From NCBI RefSeq assembly GCF_025947065.1, contig NZ_CP109994.1:2356001-2420000 (forward strand): a DNA stretch of 64,000 nucleotides, in the 5' to 3' direction. The stretch comes from Flavobacterium sp. N1736 (GTDB lineage: Bacteria > Bacteroidota > Bacteroidia > Flavobacteriales > Flavobacteriaceae). Positions 33,132 to 42,618 of the stretch are shown one piece after another. The first letter of the stretch is position 1. Every line of letters starts with the position of its first letter. Both the position numbers and the translations under genes were made by a program. The notes beneath the pieces are model-generated. The model searched no databases, was not told where the DNA came from, and saw only the letters and a program-made list of their open reading frames with translations.

Positions 33132-36100
33132 ATGGTAGAAAACTATAGTTTTTATAAGCCATCGATTTTAGGCGTCGCCAATTTTGGTGATGCCTTAAAA
33201 TCGATCGTTTCAAATTGGTTTATATTTCAATCAGATATTATATTCTATAACAATCCTAAACTTATTATTCTAGGATTATCATTATTTGGTTTTGTAAGTT
33301 TATTGATTTATCAGTTTTTTAGAATTAAAGCAAAAATTGGTTATTTCATCGAGAAAAAACTGGAAAGCGAAACCGCCCATCGGGAATATCAATTGTATGC
33401 TTTGTTTTTTGGTATTGCAATCATTGTTATCGAAATTATCAATGAAATATTTAAAATTCGGCCAAGAAGTTTATTATTTTTTAATGTAGTTATTGGTATT
33501 TCTGTTTTACTGCTTTATTTGATTACAGATAGAATTAAATTCTTACGCGATCGGACCCAGAAAATTTTCATTTTCTTTTTCTTCATTTATTTCTCTTATG
33601 TTGCCCGTAACATTATATTTCTGCCAAATGATGTTATCCCGATTATTACTTTTTTACTCTCGTTTTTCTTCTCTTACAGCATTTTAAAACCCATAAAAGT
33701 ATACTGGTTTTTTGTTGGAGCTGTATTTTTGTATTTACTTATAACCGTCGTATTCCATTTAGTTCCAATAAAATCTTCTATTTTATTGATCAATTTCTGC
33801 ATTATTGTTTTTATCATCAATCATGTAAATTATGCTGTTTTATTAAACAATCGTGATAATTTCAGGTTTACAAACGAAATTGTTCATAAAGGAAATTCAT
33901 TAACTATTGCCACAAACAGAAAAGGCGAAGTATTATTTAGCAGCGAAACCATCACCACCATTTTGGGATATTCGCCGGATGAAGTTATGGCAATGGAGTT
34001 TTGGAAATTAACAGAAGATCCGGAATTTATCAGAGAAAATTATCATAAAACATATATAGACAATAAATTATATATTCGAAAATTAAAGAGTAAAAACGGC
34101 GAATTCAAATACATTCAATGGAAAGATAAAAAGTTTTCGAATGATTTAATAATCAGTATTGGTCAGGACGTTACGGAGCAAATCATTGTTCAGGATCAAT
34201 ATAAAAATCTGATTCAGACGGCAACTGATATTATTTTTGAAATAAATGTTGATGGTTATTTTACTTTTATAAACGAGTTTGGGTATTCGATTCTTGGTTA
34301 TTCTGAAGGAGAAGTTATTTCGCATCATTATTCTAATTTTATTCATGAAGATTACATCAAAAATGCGGTTGATTTTTATGAGAATTTAGAGCAAAATGAA
34401 CTTAATTATCCTACCATTGAAATTCCGGTTATAAAGAAAACCGGCGAAGAATTATGGATTTCGCAAAAGGTTATTATTCGTAAAAATGATTTGGGCGAAA
34501 CGACTGGTTATGCGGGTATTGCAAGAGATATTACGGAGATAAAAAATATCGAAAATGAGAAGAAAAGACGCCTCGAGAAAATCGAATCGTACAACAATTC
34601 GACAAAAAAATTATCGACAACAGATTTTCGTGGTTACAGTGATTTACAAACCGTAATCGATTATATTATTCAGGAAGCCGCAACAGTTTCTAGAACAAAC
34701 CGGGTAAGTTTCTGGAAATATTCTAATGATACTATTACATGCCGAAACTTATTTAGCCGCGATAATCAAAGCCTGAATGATAAAAATATTCTGGATAAAG
34801 AATCGTATCCAATTTACTTTGAAACGCTAAAAAACAAAGCGATTATCAACGCTTCGGATGTATTTAATAAACTGGAAACATCAGAATTTCAGCAAGTATA
34901 TTTTATCAAAAACAAAATAAAATCAATGCTGGATGTTCCTATTTTTCTAAACGGACAATTGGCAGGGGTTGCGTGTTTTGAAAGTACCGAAGAAAAAAGA
35001 GAATGGGATAACGAGGATATAAATTATGCCCGAACAATTTCAGATGTGATTTCATTGGCAATTTCATCGCAAATGAGGCTTAAAGCCGAGAAAAAACTGG
35101 AACTGAAAAGTGAATTATTATCGGCATTGGCGCTTTGTACCGAAAAGTTTTTATTGAGCAAAAGTCCGCAGAAAATGTTTCAGGAAACGTATGAAATTAT
35201 CGGAAAAGCATCAAAAGTTGATCATATTTTTTACTACGAAAAAGATTTTGAAACCAATACGATCAGCCAGAAATACAAATGGACAAGAGAGGGAATCGAA
35301 AAACAAATAACTAAATTACAGCACTTTACAGAAGAAAATTTAAAAGAAATCATTTGGCATTCTCAAAACAAAAAGGTTTTAAGCACATTAACGCGAAATC
35401 TGGAAAACACTTTTTTTAAAAATTTATTGGTCTCAAATGATATTAAATCAATTTTGATTTTGCCTTTGTACGCCAATAATATTTTTTCAGGATTTATAGG
35501 TTTTGATGATTGTACGAGAGAAAGAAAATGGTCTGATGATGAAATTTATATTTTTCAAACGCTCGCCAATAACATTTCATCGGCTTTAGACCGAAATAGA
35601 AATCAGGCAAAAATCAAGGAAAGTGAAGATGCGATAAAAGCCAAAGAATTAGCAGAAGCAGCGAATAAATCTAAATCGGATTTCCTGGCTAATATGTCGC
35701 ACGAAATTCGAACTCCGTTAAACGGAATTATTGGTTTTACGCATTTGCTCATGAAAACAAATCTTGAAGAAATTCAGGAAAAATACATGACAACCATAAA
35801 TCAATCGGCACATTCTTTACTTGAGATCATCAATGATATTTTGGATTTTTCTAAAATTGAAGCCGGAAAACTGGAGCTTTTTATTGATTTGTATGACATT
35901 CAAAAAATACTGGGACAAATATTTGATCTGATTATTTTTGAATCAAACCAAAAAAATCTTGATCTTGAATTAAATGTCGATCCAAATGTTCCTAAATATA
36001 TCTGGACAGATATTGTGCGATTGAAACAAATTTTGATCAATCTTTTATCAAACGCCATAAAATTCACCAATGAAGGTTCTATAAAGCTGAATGTTTCTGT

Positions 36101-36815
36101 ACTCGAAAAAAAATCGGAAGAAAATTACATGCTTCGTTTTGCAGTTGTAGATACGGGAATTGGAATATTAGAACAAAATCAGAAAAAAATATTTAAGGCT
36201 TTTTCGCAAGAAGATAGTTCTACAACGCGAAAATTTGGAGGCACCGGTTTAGGGCTTACCATTTCGAATCAGCTGCTGGCTTTAATGGAAAGCCGTTTGC
36301 AGCTTGACAGTAAAATTAATCAGGGAAGTACTTTTTATTTTGATTTAAATTTGAATATCAGCCATAAAAGTATCAATGAAAAGTATAAGGATATTTTAAG
36401 AAACAGTAATCCTGAGTATGCATTAAGTTATTATTCGAATCAAAAAAAATTAAACATTTTAATTGTAGAAGATAATAAAGTAAACATGCTTCTATTAAAA
36501 ACTATTGTAAAAAACCTGAACCTAAACACTATTATTTTTGAATGTGAAAATGGTTATGAAGCTGTAAATCAAATCGAAAACATCAATCCTGATTTGGTTT
36601 TTATGGATATTCAAATGCCAATTATGAACGGTTATGAAGCCACAAAAGCCATTAGAAGTACATTAAGAGGCAAAAATATTCCGATAATTGCTGTTACGGC
36701 GGGCGCTGAAAAAGATGAGCGAAACAAATGTATATCGGCGGGAATGAATGATTATATCTCAAAACCAATCATTCGCGGAACTGTTGAGGAAGCTTTATCG
36801 AAGTGGATAAAATAA
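33132..36815 (+). CDS. hybrid sensor histidine kinase (7TM-PAS-PAS-GAF-GAF-HisKA-HATPase-REC)
   Basis: A 1227-residue membrane sensor. Residues ~40-245 hold about seven hydrophobic helices. Two PAS domains follow (about 250-355 and 360-475; [26 protein letters not shown]), then two GAF domains (about 500-660 and 670-825). The HisKA helix has the phospho-acceptor His857 in [19 protein letters not shown], and the ATPase domain shows [22 protein letters not shown] and [13 protein letters not shown]-terminal receiver carries Asp1159 in [15 protein letters not shown]. It should pass phosphate internally to its REC, and from there to a separate HPt protein or response regulator, none of which is adjacent. 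The signal is unknown. Confidence 0.94.
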   Translation: MVENYSFYKPSILGVANFGDALKSIVSNWFIFQSDIIFYNNPKLIILGLSLFGFVSLLIYQFFRIKAKIGYFIEKKLESETAHREYQLYALFFGIAIIVIEIINEIFKIRPRSLLFFNVVIGISVLLLYLITDRIKFLRDRTQKIFIFFFFIYFSYVARNIIFLPNDVIPIITFLLSFFFSYSILKPIKVYWFFVGAVFLYLLITVVFHLVPIKSSILLINFCIIVFIINHVNYAVLLNNRDNFRFTNEIVHKGNSLTIATNRKGEVLFSSETITTILGYSPDEVMAMEFWKLTEDPEFIRENYHKTYIDNKLYIRKLKSKNGEFKYIQWKDKKFSNDLIISIGQDVTEQIIVQDQYKNLIQTATDIIFEINVDGYFTFINEFGYSILGYSEGEVISHHYSNFIHEDYIKNAVDFYENLEQNELNYPTIEIPVIKKTGEELWISQKVIIRKNDLGETTGYAGIARDITEIKNIENEKKRRLEKIESYNNSTKKLSTTDFRGYSDLQTVIDYIIQEAATVSRTNRVSFWKYSNDTITCRNLFSRDNQSLNDKNILDKESYPIYFETLKNKAIINASDVFNKLETSEFQQVYFIKNKIKSMLDVPIFLNGQLAGVACFESTEEKREWDNEDINYARTISDVISLAISSQMRLKAEKKLELKSELLSALALCTEKFLLSKSPQKMFQETYEIIGKASKVDHIFYYEKDFETNTISQKYKWTREGIEKQITKLQHFTEENLKEIIWHSQNKKVLSTLTRNLENTFFKNLLVSNDIKSILILPLYANNIFSGFIGFDDCTRERKWSDDEIYIFQTLANNISSALDRNRNQAKIKESEDAIKAKELAEAANKSKSDFLANMSHEIRTPLNGIIGFTHLLMKTNLEEIQEKYMTTINQSAHSLLEIINDILDFSKIEAGKLELFIDLYDIQKILGQIFDLIIFESNQKNLDLELNVDPNVPKYIWTDIVRLKQILINLLSNAIKFTNEGSIKLNVSVLEKKSEENYMLRFAVVDTGIGILEQNQKKIFKAFSQEDSSTTRKFGGTGLGLTISNQLLALMESRLQLDSKINQGSTFYFDLNLNISHKSINEKYKDILRNSNPEYALSYYSNQKKLNILIVEDNKVNMLLLKTIVKNLNLNTIIFECENGYEAVNQIENINPDLVFMDIQMPIMNGYEATKAIRSTLRGKNIPIIAVTAGAEKDERNKCISAGMNDYISKPIIRGTVEEALSKWIK

Positions 36816-36906
36816 TAAAAGTAAATACTATTAATACAACATATTTTACAAAAAAATATATAAATTCGTACATCAAAATTTATAATAACTTTTAATACAA
36901 TAAAAT

Positions 36907-37755
36907 ATGAAATGGAGAGGAACAAGAGAAAGTGACAATGTTGAAGACAGAAGAGGTGTTTCTGGTGGAAAAGTAGCCCTTGGAGGCGGAGTCATTGGTA
37001 TAATTATTTTGTTACTAAATGTTTTTGGTGGTGAAACCGGCCAGACTGTCGGAAATGTATTAGAACAAATGCAAGGTGGACAACAACAAACTGAAGCCGC
37101 AGCTCCGTTAAGTAAAGAAGATGAAGAAATGGGTCACTTTGTAAAAACTGTTGTAGCTAAAACAGAAGATACCTGGGACAAGATTTTTACAGAACATGGA
37201 ATGACTTATAAAAAGCCAAAATTGGTGCTTTTTAAAGGTTCTGTTCAAACGGCTTGTGGAGGAGCATCTTCTGCATCAGGACCATTTTACTGCCCGGGAG
37301 ATCAAAAAGTATATATGGATTTAGATTTCTTTGAAGAACTTAAAACAAAATTTGGTGCCAAAGGCGGCGACTTTGCTATTGCATACGTTATAGCGCATGA
37401 AATTGGGCATCACGTACAAACTTTGCTTGGAACATCTGCCAAAATGCATCAGGAACAAGAAGGAAAAAGTGAGACAGAAGCCAATAAACTTTCGGTAGCT
37501 TTAGAACTACAGGCCGATTTTTATGCCGGAGTATGGGCTCATGATAATCAGCAATATATAGAAGCTGGTGATATCGACGAAGCTTTAAGTGCTGCAAATG
37601 CTGTTGGAGACGACGCCATTCAAAGCAAAATGAGTAATCAGGTTGTTCCGGATTCATTTACACACGGAACATCAGAACAAAGAATGTACTGGTTTAAAAA
37701 AGGTTTTAAAACCGGAGATATTAAACAAGGAACTACTTTTGAGGAGATTCGATAA
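36907..37755 (+). CDS. neutral zinc metallopeptidase (YpfJ family)
   Basis: A 282-residue protein of the YpfJ/KPN_00809 zincin family. It opens with MKWRGTRESDNVEDRRG, an almost invariant family start, then one membrane helix (about 25-42) placing the rest outside the cytoplasm. The catalytic motif HEIGHHVQ lies at 164-171 (His164, Glu165, His168), and the family-specific CGGASSASGPFYCPGDQKVYMD precedes it. The conserved C-terminal GTSEQRMYWFKKGF is present. Substrate unknown; family members are proposed envelope proteases. It is a stand-alone gene; a terminator and a long palindrome follow. Confidence 0.92.
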   Translation: MKWRGTRESDNVEDRRGVSGGKVALGGGVIGIIILLLNVFGGETGQTVGNVLEQMQGGQQQTEAAAPLSKEDEEMGHFVKTVVAKTEDTWDKIFTEHGMTYKKPKLVLFKGSVQTACGGASSASGPFYCPGDQKVYMDLDFFEELKTKFGAKGGDFAIAYVIAHEIGHHVQTLLGTSAKMHQEQEGKSETEANKLSVALELQADFYAGVWAHDNQQYIEAGDIDEALSAANAVGDDAIQSKMSNQVVPDSFTHGTSEQRMYWFKKGFKTGDIKQGTTFEEIR

Positions 37756-37793
37756 TACAACAAACCAAATATAATAACCCACTAAAGCATAAC

Positions 37794-37812
37794 TTAAATG
37801 TTGTGCTTTTTT
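37794..37812 (+). terminator. weak hairpin terminator
   Basis: AAAGCATAAC pairs with GTTGTGCTTT, followed by a T-run, just behind the metallopeptidase gene. Confidence 0.6.
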
Positions 37813-37825
37813 TATTTGTTTTTTT

Positions 37826-37911
37826 GTCATTGCGAGGAACGAAGCAACCTCACTTGCTGAATCAAACTTTGTGTTTTTTGTTAGTGTGGTTGCTTCGTTC
37901 CTCGCAATGAC
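37826..37911. repeat. long imperfect palindrome, GAGGAACGAAGCAA family
   Basis: Left arm GTCATTGCGAGGAACGAAGC (37826) and right arm GCTTCGTTCCTCGCAATGAC (ending 37911) are exactly complementary over the outer 20 bases and further complementary inside (AACCTCACT/TTAGTGTGGTT). The loop is A/T-rich. Best-preserved copy of the family in this window; others at 12891 and 23718. Confidence 0.88.
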
Positions 37912-37936
37912 ATTTCTAAAAAAAATTAACTGCACA

Positions 37937-37965
37937 AAAAAAGCCTTGAATTTCTTCAAGGCTTT
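37937..37965 (-). terminator. terminator of tRNA-His
   Basis: On the minus strand AAAGCCTTGAA/TTCAAGGCTTT forms a perfect stem followed by seven T, about 10 bases past the tRNA 3' end. Confidence 0.8.
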
Positions 37966-37974
37966 AAATTTCTG

Positions 37975-38049
37975 GGTGGCTGACCGGGTTCGAACCGGCG
38001 ACCCGCGGCACCACAAACCGCTACTCTAACCAGCTGAGCTACAACCACC
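37975..38049 (-). tRNA. tRNA-His (anticodon GTG)
   Basis: Read on the minus strand the sequence folds as a full cloverleaf. The acceptor stem is GTGGTTG/CAGCCAC, the D-arm contains GCTCAGCTGGTTAGAGT, the anticodon stem is GCGGT/GCCGC with loop TTGTGGT (anticodon GTG), and the T-arm is GCCGG-TTCGAAC-CCGGT. The extra 5' G at 38049 faces C73 at 37975, which is the tRNA-His hallmark. CCA is not encoded. The gene stands alone and has its own terminator. Confidence 0.95.
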
Positions 38050-38124
38050 ATTTTGCTTAGCGGTTGCAAATATACAACTAATGTTTACTTCCGCAAATAA
38101 AAAATTGAAAAAATATTGATCTTT

Positions 38125-38841
38125 TTACATCAAATCTCCTAAGCTATTGACAGCCAAACATCTTTCTACAGTAAAACCTTCGGCAAAATCTTTGTTAACA
38201 AGCCTTCCTAAGTCTTGTGCGCGGTAATTTAAGCTTTCCATAAAGTTTTTACTGGTAATAGGCGTTGTAGGTTCTTTTGAATTTGGGTCATAAAACTGGG
38301 TTTTATATGCCATAACGGCTTCTATCTTTTTTTGTTCAAAACCTGTAATATCAACTACAAAATCAGGTTCCAGATTTTTCCATTGTATATAATGATAAAT
38401 TACTTTTGGTCTCCAGGCTTCTTGTTTTTCGCCATCAACCGAAGTTTCTATTTTAATTAATCCGGATAAAAAACAAGCGTCAGAAACTAATTTACTTCCT
38501 TTTCCGTGATCGATATGTCGATCGTCGACTGCGTTGCATAATACAATTTCAGGTTTATATTTACGAATCATTTTAATGACTTCTAGCTGATGTTTTTCGT
38601 CATTTATAAAAAAACCATCACGTAATTCTAAATTTTCACGTACTAAAACGCCTAATATTTTTGCTGCTGCTTTTGCTTCTTCATCTCTGGTTTCTGCAGT
38701 TCCGCGCGTTCCTAATTCACCACGCGTTAAATCAACGATTCCTACTTTTTTTCCTAAAGATACTTCTTTCAAAATTGTTCCTGCGCAACCTAATTCTACA
38801 TCATCCGGGTGTGCGCCAAAGGCTAATATATCTAATTTCAT
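38125..38841 (-). CDS. bshB1: bacillithiol biosynthesis deacetylase BshB1
   Basis: A 238-residue PIG-L/LmbE-type zinc deacetylase. The motif GAHPDDVELGCAGT (His11, Asp13, Asp14) and the second ligand region DDRHIDHGKGS are intact, as are the BshB1-specific LTRGELGTRGTAETR and KTQFYDPNS. It removes the acetyl group from N-acetylglucosaminyl-malate, the second step of bacillithiol synthesis, the low-molecular-weight thiol used by many Bacteroidota in place of glutathione. bshA and bshC are not in this window. It is a cytoplasmic enzyme, co-directional with the isochorismate synthase gene upstream but separated from it by a repeat hairpin. Confidence 0.95.
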   Translation of the reverse strand: MKLDILAFGAHPDDVELGCAGTILKEVSLGKKVGIVDLTRGELGTRGTAETRDEEAKAAAKILGVLVRENLELRDGFFINDEKHQLEVIKMIRKYKPEIVLCNAVDDRHIDHGKGSKLVSDACFLSGLIKIETSVDGEKQEAWRPKVIYHYIQWKNLEPDFVVDITGFEQKKIEAVMAYKTQFYDPNSKEPTTPITSKNFMESLNYRAQDLGRLVNKDFAEGFTVERCLAVNSLGDLM

Positions 38842-38859
38842 TTCTTAAAAATTTGTTTT

Positions 38860-38932
38860 TTTGTTTCAAGTTTTCTTTGTTTCAAGTTTCACGTTCTGGA
38901 TGTCAACTTGAAACCTGAAACTTGAAACTTTT
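38860..38932. repeat. GTTTCAAG/CTTGAAAC hairpin repeat
   Basis: GTTTCAAG units on the left and CTTGAAACCTGAAACTTGAA on the right pair around the spacer TTCTGGATGTCA. Same sequence family as the arrays at 21741 and 22364-22601. It lies between bshB1 and the isochorismate synthase gene and touches the latter's stop codon. Confidence 0.8.
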
Positions 38933-40015
38933 TTAACAACTACTATTCTTTTTTATATTCAAAACTCGTTTCATTGTCATTGATTTGTTCACGCTTTCCT
39001 CCCACTCATTTTCGGGAATACTTTCTTTGGTAATACCGCAGCCCATGTATAAAACGGCGCTTTTTTCCTGAATTTGCATGCTGCGCAAATTTACGAATAA
39101 ATCAGAACTTACGGTTTTATGCGCAAAACTGCTGTTTAATTCGCCCAGAAAACCAGTGTAAAAGGTTCGGTCGTAATTTTCGTTTTCAATGATAAACGCT
39201 TTTGCTTTTTTCTTTGGCAAGCCACAAACGGCAGGTGTTGGATGCAATGTATCGATAACTTCTTCAAGAGTTGAATTGTCATTTAAAACACCCGAAATAT
39301 CGGTTTTAATATGCCAGATCGATCCGGCTTTTATACTATATGGCTCTGTAACAACAACCGAAGAAGCCACTTCGCGCAGTCTTTTTACAATAAAATCAGT
39401 AACATATTGCTGTTCGTCTTTTTCTTTTTGCTGCCAGAGAATTTCTTCTTCCGAATTTGCTTTTTGAGTTCCGGCCAAAGCGGTAGTTTCAAAAACATTT
39501 CCGTTTGCTTTAAGCAATTGTTCCGGCGTTGCTCCTATCCAAAGTCCAATTTCGGGATGAAAAAAACAATAGGAAAAAGTAGTTGGATACAAATGAATCA
39601 AACGCTGAAAAGTAATGACAAAATCAAAATCAGTTAAATCAACTTTTTCGTTTCTGGACAAAACTACTTTTTTGAATTCCTCTTTTTTAATCGCATCAAT
39701 TCCTCTTTCTACAAGATCTTCGTATTGATTTTTAATTTCATAATCAACGTTTGCATCCTCAATTTCAATAAAATCGAAATTAATTTGTCTTTGCTCCGTG
39801 CTTATTATTTTTGATTCTTTTTCAGGAATTAAAATCAGTTGTTTTTCATCAAAAGAAGCAAAAACAAAGCCTTTTTCGCTATAATCTGTAACTGTATACA
39901 AAATATCGTCTTGCTGTAAAAAAGCAAAAATAACCGACGAGTTTGGTTTCGAATAAATTACAAATGGTAATTTTTGCTCCTGATGTTTTCGTATGGTTGA
40001 GAAAAAGTCGTTCAT
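38933..40015 (-). CDS. menF: isochorismate synthase (menaquinone pathway)
   Basis: A 360-residue chorismate-utilising enzyme. The C-terminal ~260 residues form the chorismate-binding domain: KEEFKKVVLSRNEKVDL, GLWIGATPEQLLK, FETTALAGTQKANSEEE, the Mg-binding ALHPTPAVCGLPK-type stretch (here TLHPTPAVCGLPKKKA) and FYTGFLGELN. The pattern GxPxxxA and the final LYMGCGIT match isochorismate synthases (MenF/EntC) rather than anthranilate or aminodeoxychorismate synthases. It converts chorismate to isochorismate, the first step to menaquinone. The thioesterase gene ends two bases before its start, forming an operon that fits menaquinone synthesis. No siderophore genes are present to suggest an EntC role. 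Confidence 0.9.
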   Translation of the reverse strand: MNDFFSTIRKHQEQKLPFVIYSKPNSSVIFAFLQQDDILYTVTDYSEKGFVFASFDEKQLILIPEKESKIISTEQRQINFDFIEIEDANVDYEIKNQYEDLVERGIDAIKKEEFKKVVLSRNEKVDLTDFDFVITFQRLIHLYPTTFSYCFFHPEIGLWIGATPEQLLKANGNVFETTALAGTQKANSEEEILWQQKEKDEQQYVTDFIVKRLREVASSVVVTEPYSIKAGSIWHIKTDISGVLNDNSTLEEVIDTLHPTPAVCGLPKKKAKAFIIENENYDRTFYTGFLGELNSSFAHKTVSSDLFVNLRSMQIQEKSAVLYMGCGITKESIPENEWEESVNKSMTMKRVLNIKKNSSC

Positions 40016-40017
40016 AA

Positions 40018-40446
40018 TTAAATTGCTTTTTTATCTAAAACCATATTCGTGAGCTTGCAAAGTGAAATCAGATTTCCGGCTTCATCCGTAATTTTAATTT
40101 CCCAAAGATGAAGGCTTCTTCCCTTATGTATAATCCGAGCGGTGCCAAAAACCCAGCCTTCGCGAATGCTTTTTAGATGATTTGCAGAAATTTCAATTCC
40201 GCGTACTTCCTGTTCTTTTGGATTGATAAAAAAGAATGATGCCGCACTGCCAACACTTTCTGCCAAAGCAACCGAAGCACCGCCGTGTAAAAGTCCCATT
40301 GGTTGATGAACACTTGGATTTACAGGCATTTTGGCTACTAAAAAATCTTCGCCTGCATCAACATATTCTATTTTTAGCGTTTCCATCAAGGTGTTTTTAG
40401 AAAACTGATTGCAACGCTCTAAGATTTGCTCTTTTGTATAATTCAT
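40018..40446 (-). CDS. hotdog-fold thioesterase, probable DHNA-CoA thioesterase
   Basis: A 142-residue single hotdog domain of the PaaI/YdiI type: HQPMGLLHGGASVALAESVGSAASFFF carries the HGG loop and the catalytic Glu in ALAES, followed by RGIEISANHLKSIREGWVFGTARIIHKGRSLHLWEIKI. It stops two bases before the isochorismate synthase start, so the two are co-transcribed. This context makes 1,4-dihydroxy-2-naphthoyl-CoA thioesterase (MenI) the best guess; the family also hydrolyses other acyl-CoAs. Tetrameric and cytoplasmic by family. Confidence 0.85.
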   Translation of the reverse strand: MNYTKEQILERCNQFSKNTLMETLKIEYVDAGEDFLVAKMPVNPSVHQPMGLLHGGASVALAESVGSAASFFFINPKEQEVRGIEISANHLKSIREGWVFGTARIIHKGRSLHLWEIKITDEAGNLISLCKLTNMVLDKKAI

Positions 40447-40614
40447 TAAAATGGACTTTAGAATCGTAAAATTAAAGAAAAGATGAGATACAAATTATAA
40501 AATACAATTCTATTATTTAAAATCATCTTCAAACATGTAAGTTTTTTGTTATTTTTACAAAACGATAAAAAAATATTTGCCCAGATTTGCTTTGCCCGTT
40601 CGCTGTCACTCGGG

Positions 40615-40776
40615 TCACAGATTAGCACAGATTATTTTTTTAGCATTGCGCAAAAAATCATTTTTAATCCTTTTAATTTGTATCTGAAAATTTATTTTTT
40701 GCCACAGATTTCACAGATTAACACAGATTATTTTTTAGCATTGCGCAAAAATCATTTTAATCCTTTAATCTGTGGC
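40615..40776. repeat. GCCACAGATT palindrome family, two tandem copies
   Basis: Copy at 40615-40685 (GTCACAGATTAGCACAGATT to TAATTTGTATCTG) and copy at 40701-40776 (GCCACAGATTTCACAGATTA to CTTTAATCTGTGGC). Both contain TAGCATTGCGCAAAAAATCA or a close variant at the centre and have complementary ends. They fill most of the 352-base gap between the divergent thioesterase and beta-helix genes; the rest (40447-40610) shows no feature. Confidence 0.8.
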
Positions 40777-40798
40777 AAAAAAAATTAAAACAATTCAA

Positions 40799-42316
40799 AT
40801 GCGTCAATACTTTATATTTTTCATTTTCGGAATACTTTTAACTGCCAGTTCTTGCCGAACTGATTTTGATACGGTTGCAAGTTCCGGAGATTTAAAGTTT
40901 TCAAAAGATACTGTTTATTTAGATACTGTTTTTAAAAACATTGGTTCGAGTACGTATCAACTTAAAGTGTACAATAAAAGTAAAGACGATATTTCGATTC
41001 CGACGATTCAGCTTAAAAAAGGACTGAATTCTAAATACAGAATGACGGTTGACGGAATGAACGGAAATAACGGTAAAATCTTCAAGGATATTACGCTTTT
41101 AGCCAAAGATAGTTTGTATATTTTTATAGAAACTACGGCTGATATTACAGATGCAAACCCAACAGATTTTTTGTATACCGATGAAATTCAGTTTGATGGC
41201 GGCGCAAATCTTCAGGAAGTGGCTTTGGTGACTTTAATTCAGGATGCTGTTTTTCTTTATCCCAAACAAAATCCTGACGGAAGTAAGGAAAAAATTGAAA
41301 TTGACGGAAAATCGGTTGATGGTTTTTATTTGGATGAAAATGACGCGGTAAACGGAAATGAATTGATTTTCAATAAGCAGAAACCGTATGTTATTTATGG
41401 ATTTGCAGGTGTTCCCGAAAATAAAACGGTAACTTTTGAAGCCGGTGCAAGGGTTTATTTTCATGCCAATTCAGGACTTTTTGTAGCGAATAAAGCTTCT
41501 CTTCAAATTAACGGAACTGTTTCGACAACCGAAAAACTGGAAAACGAAGTTGTTTTTGAAGGCGATCGTTTAGAACCTGAATATGCGGATGTTCCCGGAC
41601 AATGGAGTTCAATAATTCTGGCAAATGGAAGTACAAACCATTCGATCAATCATTTAACTTTAAAAAATGCAACGATTGGTTTATCGGTTCAAAATCAGGA
41701 CGCAACGACTTTTCAAATTAAAAATACACAAATTTACAATTGTGCCGAATATGGAATTTTAGCTCAAAACGCTCATATTGTTGGCGAAAATATTGTGATA
41801 AATTATTCTGGTTTAGCAAGTTTATCTTGTGTTTATGGCGGAAATTATAGTTTTACACATTGTACTTTTTACAACAATTGGCAAAGCAGTTCGCAATTTG
41901 CGGTTAATTTAAGCAACAGTTTGGCGGGCGAAACTCCGGAAACAAATTCGTTAACTCAGGCAACTTTCAACAATTGCATTATTTATGGTTCAAATACCAA
42001 CGAATTTAATTTGAATAAAAACGCAAATGCTGCATTTGTATATCAATTAAACAATTGTTTATTAAAATTTAGCAGTTCATCAACAAATGCCGATTATCAG
42101 TTTAAAACAGATACGGAACATTATAATCAGATTATTCTAAACGAAAATCCTAAGTTTTATAATGTCAATCTAAATAAATTCAATATCGATAATACATCTT
42201 CCGCTTTCGCGAAAGGAAATCAGGCGTATATAATTCCGTTAGATATTCTTGGAGTTACAAGAACGTCTCCACCGGATTTGGGCGCTTATCAGAGTGCTGC
42301 GTTTCCTAAAAAATAA
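40799..42316 (+). CDS. surface-type lipoprotein with parallel beta-helix
   Basis: A 505-residue lipoprotein. The signal peptide ends LLTASSC (Cys19), then RTDFD. Residues ~25-180 are beta-rich and Ig-like (VYLDTVFKNIGSSTYQLKVYNKS), and ~200-470 show the rung pattern of a right-handed parallel beta-helix (HLTLKNATIGLSVQNQD, AEYGILAQNAHIVGEN, FTHCTFYNNWQ, FNNCIIYGSN). The family is widespread in Flavobacterium, with no known function; binding or cleaving polysaccharide is possible. The frame is open from 40772, but ATG 40799 gives a proper signal peptide. Confidence 0.85.
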   Translation: MRQYFIFFIFGILLTASSCRTDFDTVASSGDLKFSKDTVYLDTVFKNIGSSTYQLKVYNKSKDDISIPTIQLKKGLNSKYRMTVDGMNGNNGKIFKDITLLAKDSLYIFIETTADITDANPTDFLYTDEIQFDGGANLQEVALVTLIQDAVFLYPKQNPDGSKEKIEIDGKSVDGFYLDENDAVNGNELIFNKQKPYVIYGFAGVPENKTVTFEAGARVYFHANSGLFVANKASLQINGTVSTTEKLENEVVFEGDRLEPEYADVPGQWSSIILANGSTNHSINHLTLKNATIGLSVQNQDATTFQIKNTQIYNCAEYGILAQNAHIVGENIVINYSGLASLSCVYGGNYSFTHCTFYNNWQSSSQFAVNLSNSLAGETPETNSLTQATFNNCIIYGSNTNEFNLNKNANAAFVYQLNNCLLKFSSSSTNADYQFKTDTEHYNQIILNENPKFYNVNLNKFNIDNTSSAFAKGNQAYIIPLDILGVTRTSPPDLGAYQSAAFPKK

Positions 42317-42618
42317 GATTTGCCGCCAAGACGCGAAGACGCAAAGTTCTCTTCACCATATAAGTGATGTAAGATAATTTAAGCTTTTATTAATTGGTCA
42401 AGTGAAACTCTATTCAACATGCTTTCTAAAATGAACTTATATAACTTACATGGTAAAAATATACCCGTAAGAAAATATTTCTTAATTTAAACATCGCTTA
42501 ACTTATCGTATTTATAAAAGTAGTAGATTTGGTACAATTATTAAATTAAGCTTCTAATAATCAATTTATTAAAAAGCTTAAAAACAAACATTTTCAACCA
42601 AACCTTACACTATTTTTT
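42317..42618. repeat. intergenic repeats: CCGCCAAGACGCGAAGACGC and CACCATATAAGTGAT hairpin
   Basis: A short unit CCGCCAAGACGCGAAGACGC (42322) is followed by a hairpin-type repeat in which CACCATATAAGTGATGTAAG (42354) partly pairs with ACTTATATAACTTACATGGT near 42435-42455. The same left arm (CACCATATAAGTGATATAAG) recurs alone at 44475. The remainder of this 302-base gap shows nothing I can identify. Confidence 0.6.

Noticed and set aside
37975-38049. Integration site (att) at tRNA-His
   Set aside because: No integrase gene and no direct repeat of the tRNA 3' end were found nearby.
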